A stretch of DNA of 64,000 nucleotides from Siphonodentalium dalli (lineage: Eukaryota; Mollusca; Scaphopoda; Gadilida; Siphonodentaliidae). Of the stretch, positions 22,150 to 34,200 are shown in pieces (position 1 is the first letter of the stretch; the number at the start of each line of letters is the position of its first letter). The stretch lies in assembly GCA_032622095.1 (NCBI GenBank), contig CP136062.1, positions 196,795,887 through 196,859,886 of the forward strand. Reading direction: 5' to 3'. The position numbers were made by a program, and so were the translations under genes. The notes under the pieces were generated by a model. It saw nothing but the letters and a program-made list of their open reading frames with translations. It was not told the DNA's origin and made no database searches.

Positions 22150-23738
22150 CGACGGAAACGTCAGGGGACAAATACAATTGAAGTAAAACAAATGGAAATC
22201 ACCAAAATGAGAACGGTAATATAAAGCCACATGTTGACCCAGCGACTGAAACCCAGCGTCATACTTGCAGTCACTATTTTGCTGCATGTCTTGTATTACC
22301 TGACAAATTGAAACTGGTGTGTTTCTTCTATACTCAACATTACTCACAAATGGACCATGTTGATGAAACAGCCATATATATAAGCTTTGTTGACAATGCA
22401 CTGGATGTCAAAAATTGCAATAAAGGGATAAATTTTTGTTTCTATATGTATGGAAAATATTGCGACAAAATAGTCAAGTAAATGACAATTATCAAGATAT
22501 TTCCCGGACTTTATCAGCAACACTTTTGGCAGAAAAACTGACTGCGTGGCATTATGTGCATGAATTGAGACTTGAAAGAGAGTAAAGAATGCCAAAGGTA
22601 CATGCGCAAGTTTTCCGAACATCAGAAGATTAAAGACGGCGGCATGCATCTTTGATGTTGGACAAATAGATGGAGTGTAACTTTTTAACTTTCAATTCCC
22701 GGAAAACTCTTTTATTTCGCACATGATACTGAAATTGAGTACCCTGTGTATCTTCTATTGGTATTTGAGTGATGAAGTTTATGAAAAAAATGATATTTAA
22801 AACCACATTATTAAAGACCTGAGTATGCGAGATTTTTTTGCTGCTACCATGTTTGTTTATGGCATTGCAGTTGACCATGGTTCAATTGGTTGCCATACCA
22901 GTTGTAAACTGGTTATCCAGCTATCCGTTTCAGCACTAGTGAAAATATATAAAAAGCCAATTATAATAATAATATTAATGTACATCATTTGTAAAGCGCC
23001 TTATCCCATGAGGCCCAAAGTGCTCAAATTATTATAATTATTACCCTGATGAGCCTAACACTCAATGGCACCATGTGGCTAGCATACTGACAAGATCATT
23101 CCCTGCTTTTACTTGCTCAAGGGTCACAACTTGGCATGAGATTCAAACAGTGTACAATCCTACAATTGCTCAAAGCGGCCAAGCCACTATTTTGTGAAAA
23201 CTCTCAACAGACTACCGGCCAGCTGCGAACTCGTGTTGACAGTGAAGACCACGGTTGCTCCACTTGTGCACAGCAGTAGATGTGAATTCCAGTAGCACAC
23301 AAGCAGCAATCAAATAAGAGAGACGAAGTCTGAATATCAGCTTTATGGAAGAGAATGAGCAGCAATTAGTTTAAGAAATTTATATGACCCCCCATCTCTT
23401 TATTTCATACTCTTTTTTTGTTATAATGTTAAGGAATTCATCTGGGTCACATTAATCAGTTGGGGCGAAATGTTAACTGTGTACCTCGGCAGTCACGACA
23501 CCTTCACAATGAACATGAGGCAGCAATGATCATCTACACTAACGAACAAATAATATGCCGGCATCATTCTTAGCTGGGAGTTCACTTTTGTCTGCAGTCA
23601 GCAGTGAAGAATCAAGTTAGGCTAAGTTGAAGTTTTCTCCTTTCCAATATCACTTCTTTTAGCAGCCTGGTTCTCCTGTTTGACCACCGATTATCCAGTC
23701 ATCAGACTGTTCATTCTGCCAATTTGGAGACTTTCCAG
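22150..23738. other. Region beyond the RRP5 3' end, little recognised
   Basis: No supported gene. 22970-23110 resembles a widespread short repeat with AAAGCGCCTTATCCCATGAG. The rest is unannotated AT-rich DNA and open frames there lack family features. Confidence 0.35.
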
Positions 23739-23744
23739 TTTATT
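23739..23744 (-). promoter_or_regulatory. Candidate poly(A) signal AATAAA of PDCD11/RRP5
   Basis: AATAAA on the minus strand 22 bases after the stop codon, implying a very short 3' UTR. Another AATAAA at 23399-23404 would give about 370 bases. Confidence 0.4.
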
Positions 23745-23765
23745 ATGAGCCAGTCATTGACTCGT

Positions 23766-23934
23766 TCAATCATCAACGAATCCTCGAGATTCGACATAGT
23801 CCAATGCCTTTTTCTTGACAATATCAACTCGGCTACCATCGCTTTGTTTGGTCTCGAAATCTAAGTATTTCTTGAAGAAGAACTTCATTCCTTTAGCTGA
23901 GAATTTCATTGTTATCACCCGTTCAAATATGTGC
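23766..23934 (-). CDS. PDCD11: PDCD11 last coding exon
   Basis: Encodes [30 protein letters not shown] and [14 protein letters not shown], then RGFVDD and TGA (23768-23766). This is the final HAT repeat and the C-terminal helix of RRP5. Acceptor TTTCAG at 23935. Confidence 0.93.
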
Positions 23935-26900
23935 CTGAAAAAGAAAATTGTATATAGTCATTCTAGAATGACCACTAAATGCCTTGATCGTGATTCGTGA
24001 TGTACCTAATGTTAGTCGGTCCTCATTTTTTGCCAGTATCAGCATCCTTTTTATCACATAATAACGGTAAGACACATGTGTAATATCAGCGCGTGTGATA
24101 ACTTCACGCCATTATTTAAATGACTTGCGATTGCTGAAGTTTATGATTGTTGTTTTCGATGAATACTTCGCATTGCTTCACGTTCATTTGATCCTGAGAT
24201 AAAAGTTATCTCAAACTCGATCTATTTTATACATAATTTATCAACCTCATTCACTAAATTCTATTTGAGCCTCGGTAAACCTTGGCTCAAATCAAATTTA
24301 GTGAACTCGGTTGATAATTTCCATATAAAATAGAAACTCATGTGAGAACCTCTATATATTAAATTTTTATGTGCATTTATTCTATTGAAAATTCTATGAA
24401 TCGAGTCAGTAGCCACTTCCAATGGGGCAGAGGCTTCAAGGCAAAAAGCTTTGTCCCTTTTCCCATGAATTATATTTTGTACAAGGCAGCCCATAAAGAT
24501 GCATTCAGGGTTCCAAACCTCTGGTTACAACATTACAACAACAAAAATAAATAATATAACATTGTTTTCTGCTTTGCTGTTAAAAAAATGTTGAAAACTA
24601 AATATGACATAAAAATTAAGACATCTAAATGCCACCTCTCATTCAAGCCTGAGTATAGTGTGCCTGTCATTTGCAGAATGAGGTTCCCAGAGGGTGAATT
24701 TAGTGATGCTGTCCAGAATAGCGGGCTAGCATCACTAAATTCACCCTCTGGGGACCTCATTCTGCTTATGCCTCATCTTCTCTGCAAAGGTTTCTTTATT
24801 ATCAAATTTTGATACAAACTTCTTCACATAGATTCTATTTCTTTTTCAGTTTAGTTTCTCTATATCTCCAAATTGGCAGATGACACATTGCATTATCGGG
24901 GTTCCCAATGGGTGCACATCACAATATTCACAATCCGGGAACTTCAATCTGAGTATGTCTCCCATAGCAAATGAGACTGTGCAGAATGAGGTCCCCAGAG
25001 GGTGAATTTGGTGACGCTAGCCTGCTGTGCGGGGATAGCGTCACTAAATTCACCCTCTGGGGACCTCATTCTGCAAATGACAGGCACACTCAACTCAGGA
25101 CATGCTTTCATGTAGCAATTATTGTTCCAATCATGATATTTTATACACTAGAAATCTAAATAGGAAGTAAAATAGGTGTCATGAAAGATAATCTGAAACC
25201 CTGAATACATCTTTAACATTCAGGTTGAAATGGACTAGATATATAGGGTATATGAGAGAGATCAGTCAAACTCAACACCTGTCTAACAGGGTTCCTGCAT
25301 CATTTCCAAATGAAATTCCAGGGTTTTCCAGGAGTTCAGAGGTGTTAAATTCCAGGGTTTCAGAGGTGTTAAATTCCAGGGTTTTCCAGGAGTTCAGAGG
25401 TGTTAAATTCCAGGGTTTTCAAGGAGCGACTGAGTAAAAATTCAAGGGTTTTCCACCGACACATATTATATACTGTGTCCTCATTAATAAATAAGTATTG
25501 GAAAGGAAGGTTACCCTGATTTTCTCACTAAATTTGAGACAGTGTGGCAAGCAACTTTTATACCAATTTTTTTTTAAATTGGTTCATATTTGTTGGGAAT
25601 TACAACAACGACAAGTAGTAAACAGTTTTAGCATATAGATATTATGACGCTCACCTTGCTGCCTCTATCTGCCCACACTTGGTGACCATATCTATGTATA
25701 CCGACCACAGGTCACTTTTCTTTGGATAATTGGTCAGTATGTTTTCAAACATTGTCTTCCCTCGCTCAGGTTCTCCATGTTTGAATTCCATTTCGGCAAA
25801 CTTAGCTAACAGTGGTACATCTAAATAAAATAAAAGACAGCATTGAAGCTAAACAATATCAAACATAAAGTTAAAAACCATCCCATGCTACAGACATGAA
25901 TAACATAAAAGACAGCATTGAAGACATGCAATATCAAAATATCAAATTAAAGACCCACCCACATGCTACAGATATGCATCAAATAAAAGAAAATGTTGAA
26001 ACCACATATATCAATCAATGTTGATGTAAAGGTTGATTAAGTGTGACTTACGATTGCCTTTAGGTAGATTTCTTCAGACTTCTTTGCATTAGTTTTCTTG
26101 ATGATTCAATCTTGTTAATTCTTGCGTAAAACCACCCGAATTCAATCCAGATCTCTTTGGTTGAACCAAATCGCCGTATCATATCGAGGTAGGTTAACTC
26201 AGCATCCTGAAATTGTAATCAGGTTAGTCACATCATAAATTCAACTATTATAGTTATATTTAACTATACTAGCTGAAACATAGCTGAACCTAGCTTTAAT
26301 CAGCCCTGTGTGCGATTTGCGCACATTTGGACCTAAATATTCACATAAAGAGCATACATCTGGTCTGCAAATAGGTTCATATTGAACCTGAATTTTCACA
26401 TTTATTTGGTTCTCAAATAGGCCCATAGTGAGCTTATTTTATTTTATTTTATTTTTTTTATTTATTAAATTAAAATGTTTTATATAAAAAAAAAATTCAA
26501 ACTTTCGGCGTTATAATCTCCGCTAGGGTACCCTGAATCACCACACCAAATCTGGTTGAAATCCGTCCAGGAGACTGGGAGAAACATCCAAACAGACAGA
26601 CGGACAGACAGATCCTACTCTTTTATATATAAAGACTAGCAGGTGGACCCGACTTCGTCCGGGCTGTTTCCCCTCTGCTTTTCGGCGATTTGACCTTGAA
26701 TTGTCCATTTTGAAGGTCAAGGTCAGGTGGGGTCACGATTTGACCCGTCCAAAACACTGCCCGGACAAAAGTACCCGTCGAAATCCATCCGGTTTTACCC
26801 GATTTGACCTCGAATTGATCATTTTGAAGGTCAAGGGCGAGGTCGGGGTCACGATTTGACCCGTCCAAAACACTCGGTGCACAAAAGTAACCCAATGTAT

Positions 26901-29900
26901 CAAATTTCGTCGAAATCCCATCAAAATTTGCAATTTGACCTTGAATTTCAAGGTCAAGGTCACGTCGCACGGGCAAATTAATATGCTTATGAGACTCCCC
27001 ATACGAAAGTATCCCTAGACACTAATTTTCATCGAAATCCCGTGATAATCAGGCGTTTGACCTTGAATTGACCCGATTTCAAGGTCAAGGTCACGTCGCA
27101 CGTGTAAATTAATAGGCCTATGCCACTCCCCGGCCGAAAGTATCCCTCACATACCAAGTTTCATCGAAATCCCGTGATATTCGGGCGTTTGACCTTGAAA
27201 TTACCCGATTTCAAGGTCAAGGTCACGTCGCACAGGCAAATTAATAGGCCCATGCCCGTCCGAAAATACCCCCACATACTAAGTTTCATCGAAATCGGGT
27301 CGGCCGTTTTCGAGTTCATCGGGAACACACACACCACACACAGAGAGATATTCCAAAATATATAATAGACTAGCCGATGAGCCCGACGTTGTCCGGGCTA
27401 TTCAAAACCCAAATTTCAAGTCGATAGCTCCACCCGTTTCCGAGATCTGGTCTGCGCATGCGCGAAGCTGGCATCGCACGGGCTCGGCGACAACGATACA
27501 ATTTGTACCCGGCGCAAGATACATTCACATAGCAAATTTCAAGTCGATAGCTCCAACCGTTTCCGAGATCTCGTCTGCGCATGCGCGAAGCGGGCGTCGC
27601 ACGGGCTCGTCAATACGACGACCACCGCCTGGTCAAACTACACACACGTACCAAGTTTCGTCCTGATCGGTCGAGAATCGTAGATTTGTATAAATGACAT
27701 ACAGACAGACATACAGACAGACAGAGGTCTTCAAAATATATAGGAGACTAGCCGATGAGCCCGACGTTGTCCGCGGGCTATTCAATGAAAGTGTCAATGA
27801 CACTGTAGCTCAACTTGGAAAGGGAATAATTTAATGTATTACAGTCAATGGAGCCATTAGGAATGTGGAAAGTTGAATATCTAATACATGTTTATAGACA
27901 TGAAGAGAAAAGTAAAATCCAAGATGGCTGCTGGCGGCCTTGTTTTCGGCCGAATGACCCCAAAATGAGTCGTTCCCATCTACATGTCATCGTTAACATC
28001 CATGACAAATTTTATGACGATCAGACTAAAGGTACGACCTGTAGCCCATGCTAAAGAATTTAGTCATACAAAGAGTAAAATCCAAGATGGCTGCTGGCGG
28101 CCATGTTTTTTGGCCAAATGATCCCAAAATGACTCGTCCCATCTACATGTCATTATTAACATTCATGACACATTTTATGATGATCAGACTAAAGGTATGA
28201 CATGTAGCCCGTGCTAAAGAATTTAGTCATACAAAGAGTAAAATCCAAGATGGCAGCTGGCGGCCATGTTTTTTGGCCGAATGATCCCAAAATGACTCGT
28301 TCCCATCTACATGTCATTATTAACATTCATGACAAATTTTATGATGATCAGACTAAAGGTATGACATGTAGCCCGTGCTAAATAAAGAATTTAGTCATAC
28401 AAAGAGTAAAATCCAAGATGGCTGCTGGCGGCCATGTTTTCGGCCGATTGACCCCAAAATGAGTCGTTCCCATCTACATGTCATCGTTAACATCCATGAC
28501 AAATTTTATGATGATCAGACTAAAGGTACGACCTGTAGCCCATGCTAAAGAATTTAGTCATACAAAGAGTAAAATCCAAGATGGCTGCTGGCGGCCATGT
28601 TTTTGGGCCGAATGACCCCAAAATTACTCGTTCCCATCTACATGTCAATATTATCATCCATGACAAATTTCATGATCATCAGACGAACAGTACGACCTGT
28701 GGCCCGTGCTAATGGATTAAATTTTTTAATCCAAGATGACCGCTGGCGGCCATGTTTTTTGTCCGAATGACCCCAAAATGACTTGTTTCCAATCTACATT
28801 CCAATTTCAACAACCATGACAAATTTGATGATGATCAGACTAAAGGTACGACCTGTAGCCCATGCTAAAGGATTTAGTCATACAATGAGTAAAATCCAAG
28901 ATGGCTGCTGGCGGCCATGTTTTTTCGGCCGAATGACCTCAAAATGACTCGTTCCCATCTACATGTCATTATTAACATTCATGACAAATTTCATGATGAT
29001 CAGCTAAAGGTACAACCTGTAGCCCGTGCTAAAGGATTTAGTCATACAAAGAGTAAAATCCAAGATGGCTGCTGGCGACCAGGTTTTTTGGCCGAATGAC
29101 CCCAAAATTACTCGTTCCCATCTACATGTCATTGTTAACATCCATGACACATTTTATGATGATCAGACTAAAGGTACGACCTGCAGCCCGTGCTAAAGAA
29201 TTTAGTCATACAAAGAGTAAAATCCAAGATGGCTGCTGGCGGCCATGTTTTTTGGCCGAATGACCCCAAAATGACTTGTTCCCATCTACATGTCAATATT
29301 ATCATCCATTACAAATTTCATGATGATCAGAAGAACAGTACAACCTGTGGCCCGTGCTAATGGATTAAATTTTTAAACCCAATATGGCCGCTGGTGGCCA
29401 TGTTTTTTGTCCGAATGACCCCAAAATGACTCGTTCCCATCTACATTCCAATTTCAACAACCATGACAAATTTTATGATGATCAGACTAAAGGTACGACC
29501 TGTAGCCTGTGCTAAAGGATTTAGTCATACAAAGAGTAAAATCCAAGATGGCTGCTGGCGGCCATGTTTTTTGGCCGAATGACCCCAAAATGACTCTTTC
29601 CCATCTACATGTCATTATTAACATTCTTGACAAATTTTATGATGATCAGACTAAAAGTAGGACCTGTAGCCCGTGCTAAAGGATTTAGTCGTACAAAGAG
29701 TAAAATCCAAGATGGCTGCTGGCGACCATGTTTTTTTAGCCGAATGACCCCAAAATTACTCGTTCCCATCTACATGTCATTGTTAATATCCATGACAAAT
29801 TTTATGATGATCAGACTAAAGGTACGACCTGCAGCCCGTGCTAAAGAATTTAGTCATACAAAGAGTAAAATCGAAGATGGCTGCTGGCGGCCATGTTTAT

Positions 29901-31199
29901 TGGCCGAATGACCCCAAAATTACTCGTTCCCATCTACATGTCAATATTATCATCCATGACAAATTTCATGGTGATCAGACGAACAGTACGACCTGTGGCC
30001 CGTGCTAATGGATTAAATTTTGAAATCCAAAATGGCTGCTGGCGGCCATGTTTTTTGTCCGAATGACCCCAAAATGACTCGTTCCCATCTACATTCCAAT
30101 TTCAACAGCCATGACAAATTTTATGATGATCAGTCTAAAGGTACGACCTGTAGCCCGTGCTAAAGGATTTAGTCATACAAAGAGTAAAATACAAGATGGC
30201 TGCTGGCGGCCATGTTTTTTGGCCGAATGACCCCAAAATGACTCGTTCCCATCTACATGTCATTATTAACATTCTTGATAAAATTTATGATGATCAGACT
30301 AAAAGTACGACCTGTAGCCCGTGCTAAAAAATTTAGTCATACAAAGAGTAAAATCCAAGATGGCTGCTGACGGCCATGTTTTTGGGCCGAATGACCCCAA
30401 AATTACTCGTTCCCATCTACATGTCAATATTAACATCCATGACAAATTTCATGAAGATCAGACAAACAGTACGGCCTGTAGCCCGTGCTAATGGATTGAA
30501 TTTTGAAATCCAATATGGCCACTGGCGGCCATGTTTTTTTTGCCGAATGACCCCAAAATTAATTATTCTGGTCTAAATGTTGATGTCAACAGCTATGAGA
30601 AATTTCATAATGATCCGACGAAAGGTACGACCTGTAGCCTGCATTGTTGACGCCTTACGTACACACGTACACACGCACACACGGACGACGGACGACAAAG
30701 CCATGGCAATAGCTCAAACTTTACAAAGTAAAGTTGAGCTAAAAACCAAATTTCAAGTCGATAGCTCTACCCAGCCCGACGTTGTCAGGGCTATTCAAAA
30801 ACCAAATTTCAAGTCGATAGCTCTACCCGTTTCCGAGATCTGGTCTGCGCATGCGCAAAGCTGGCGTCGCACGGGCTCGGCGACCCGATAAAATTCGTAT
30901 CCGGGGCAAGATACATTCACATACCAAATTTCAAGTCGATAGCTCCACTCGTTTCCGAGATATCGTCTGCGCATGCACGAAGCTGGCGTCGCACGGGCTC
31001 GGCGACCCGATAAAATTTGTATCCAGGGCAAGATACATTCACATACCAAATTTCAAGTCGATAGCTCCAACCGTTTCCGAGATCTCGTCTGCGCATGCGC
31101 GAAGCGGGCGTCGCCAATACGACGACCACCGCCTGGTCAAACTACACACACGTACCAAGTTTCGTCCCGATCGGTCAAGAAATGTAGATTTGTATAAAG

Positions 31200-31237
<38 letters not shown>

Positions 31238-34200
31238 TTGTTTCAAAATATATAAGAAACTAGCCGATGAGCCCGACGTTGTCCGGGCTATTCAAAAACC
31301 AAATTTCGATAGCTCCACCCGTTTCCAAGATCTGGTCTGCGCATGCGCGAAGCTGGCGTCGCATGGGCTCGGCGACCCGATAAAATTCGTATCCGGGTCA
31401 AGATACATTCACATAGCAAATTTCAAGTCGATAGCTCCAACCGTTTCCGATATCTCGTTGTCCGGGCTATTCAAAAACCAAATTTCAAGTCGATAGCTCT
31501 ACCCAGCTCGACGTTGTCCGGGCTATTCAAAAACCAAATTTCAAGTCGATAGCTCTACCCGTTTCCGAGATCTGGTCTGCGCATGCGCGAAGCGGGCGCT
31601 GCACGGGCATGCCAATATCACAACGACGACCGCCTGGTCGAACTACACACACGTACCAAGTTTCGTCCTGATCGGTCGAGAATCGTAGATTTGTATAAAT
31701 GACATACAGACAGACATACAGACAGACAGAGGTCTTCAAAATATATAGGAGACTAGCCGATGAGCCCGACGTTGTCCGCGGGCTATTCAAAAACCAAATT
31801 TCAAGTCGATAGCTCTACCCAGCCCGACGTTGTCAGGGCTATTCAAAAACCAAATTTCAAGTCGATAGCTCTACCCGTTTCCGAGATCTGGTCTGCGCAT
31901 GCGCATGCGCAAAGCTGGCGTCGCACGGGCTCGGCGACCCGATAAAATTCGTATCCGGGGCAAGATACATTCACATACCAAATTTCAAGTCGATAGCTCC
32001 ACTCGTTTCCGAGATATCGTCTGCGCATGCGCGAAGCTGGCGTCGCACGGGCTCGGCGACCCGATAAAATTTGTATCCAGGGCAAGATACATTCACATAC
32101 CAAATTTCAAGTCGATAGCTCCACCCGTTTCCGAGATCTCATCTGCGCATGTGCGAAGCTGGCGTCTCACGGGCTCGGCGACCCGATAAAATTCGTATCC
32201 GGGGCAAGATACATTCACATAGCAAATTTCAAGTCGATAGCTCCACCCGTTTCCGAGATCTCATCTGCGCATGCGCGAAGCGGGCGCTGCACGGGCTCGC
32301 CAATACGACAACGACGACCGCCTGGTCAAACTAAACACACGTACCAAGTTTCGCCCGATCGGTCGAGAATCGTAGATTTGTTTAAATGACATACATACAG
32401 ACAGACAGACAGACAGAGGTCTTAAAAATATATAGGAGATTATAGTTTAATTTGACAGTGCTATATCACCATTTTCCATGTTTTGGAGGAAAGTTTGGGA
32501 TGGCGCATCCCAGTGCACAGTCAAATTGCAGTCTTAGTAATATTGCAGCACATGAACAGTCTCCAGATAAATTTTGTTGTGTGATATTTTGCACCAGCTT
32601 ATTTACTTTAATAATGCCACAAGTATGCCTTTCTAAATGACATTGACATGTGACTCATAGACCCATTACAATATTCAGAACAATTGAATGCTATTTGACT
32701 GGACGATCATGTGTCATCAAGACTAAGCAGTCACATGGATCGAAACATGATATTTCATCACAAAACAATGAAAGTGTCAATGACACTGTAGCTCAACTTG
32801 GGAAGGAGTTTATTTTTTGCTGAGCAATGAATAGAATGATAAAGAAGAAGGAAAGCCAAAAAGTTAAAGTAAAGGTCTTGTATTCTGTAGATGAAATTAT
32901 TTTCATTTGAAACATTTCACAAATAAATGTGAGCTGCATGGTGTGTGGATGGAATAAATTTGAAATCCAAGATGGCAGCTATGTTTTATAACAAATTTCG
33001 GAAATAATCGATGGCTCCAATCTAGAAGACACACCGAAGATCCATATGAAGTTTGGTGATGATTTGATGAGGGATGTGGCCTCTAGGGTGTGCCAAAGGG
33101 TTTAGTCAGGCAAAGAGTAAAATCAAAGATGGCCAATGGCAGCCATTTCAGGAATAATCAATGGCTCCCATCTAGAGTTCACCCCGAAGATCCACATGCA
33201 GTTGGTGACTTTCGGATTAGGGATGTGGCCTGTAGGGTGTACCAAAGTATTTAGTCATGCAAAGAGTAGAATCCAAAATGGCTGCTGGCAGCCATGTTCT
33301 TCTACGAATTTTGAAAAACAAATTGATGGATCCCATCTAGAAGTCACAGTGACGATCCATATATAGTTTAGTGATGATCGGAAGAGGGATGTGGTTTGTA
33401 GGAAATGCCAAAGTATTTAGTCATGCAAAGAGTAAAATCCAAGATGGCTACTGGCAGCCATGTTTTTCTTCGAACATTATTCAATTTTGATGGCTCCCAT
33501 CTAGAGGTGATCCTAAACATGCCTGCAAATTTAAAAAAAAAAATTCTCCAATAAATTCGGGCTGCAGGCTAAGCCGATTGATTCAAATTTGAAATCCAAT
33601 GTTTTTAACGAATTTCAGAAAAAAACTAGAGGTGTGACTGTCCCAATGGGACTACGGATACCCCCCTGTTTTTAAAATACTAAGATGTTTCACATGTCAG
33701 TAAACATTTAGTTAAAATAATAAAATAACAGTTCCCATTGCAGGTGTACAACCATAACCCTAATCTTAAACCTATTGACCGAAAAATGTAGGAATAAAAG
33801 CTTGGACAAAATTATGTATGTCGAAAAAGGGGAATAACTCCACACAAAAAATGTCGGACAGACGTCATAATCGCAGGTGCACAAGTTCCCATGGTACTAA
33901 ATATCTGTGCCACGTTTTAAAAAAATTGACCGAAAAATGTAGGAATAAAAGCTCGGACAAAAGTATACATGTTGCAAAAAAATTCTAAGTCGAAAAAGGG
34001 GGGATAACTCCACCAAAAAAAGTCTGACAGACGTCATAATTGCAGGTGCACAGGTTCCCATGGAGGTTGATGTCTGTGCCAAGTTTCACGGAAATTGATC
34101 AAAAAACGACAGAGAAAAACTCCGGACAAATTTGTGTCCACGGACGGATGGACGATGGACGGACGGACAAGCTGACTCCAGTATACCCCCCCCTAACTTC

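Larger units (their letters stand above)
27748..31259 (+). mobile_element. CTAGC-type element (family A) split by an inserted tandem-repeat element
   Basis: 27748-27784 holds its start through GGGCTATTCA. 27785-30745 is the insertion. 30746-31259 resumes with AAAACCAAATTTCAAG and runs to the CAGA tail. Sister copies show the uninterrupted GGGCTATTCAAAAACCAAAT. Confidence 0.7.

Noticed and set aside
21898-22401. 167-residue minus-strand open frame
   Set aside because: Half is repeat-derived and the rest shows no family feature or splice context.
22970-23110. Possible tRNA-derived SINE or coding exon around AAAGCGCCTTATCCC
   Set aside because: No A/B box pair or open frame; at most a common interspersed repeat.
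27848-30576. Chain of open frames with a repeated peptide (about 54 residues, [13 protein letters not shown]) in the tandem array
   Set aside because: The unit length is near a multiple of three, so frames stay open by periodicity. Stops and length changes break them, and both orientations of the family show them. No gene is supported.
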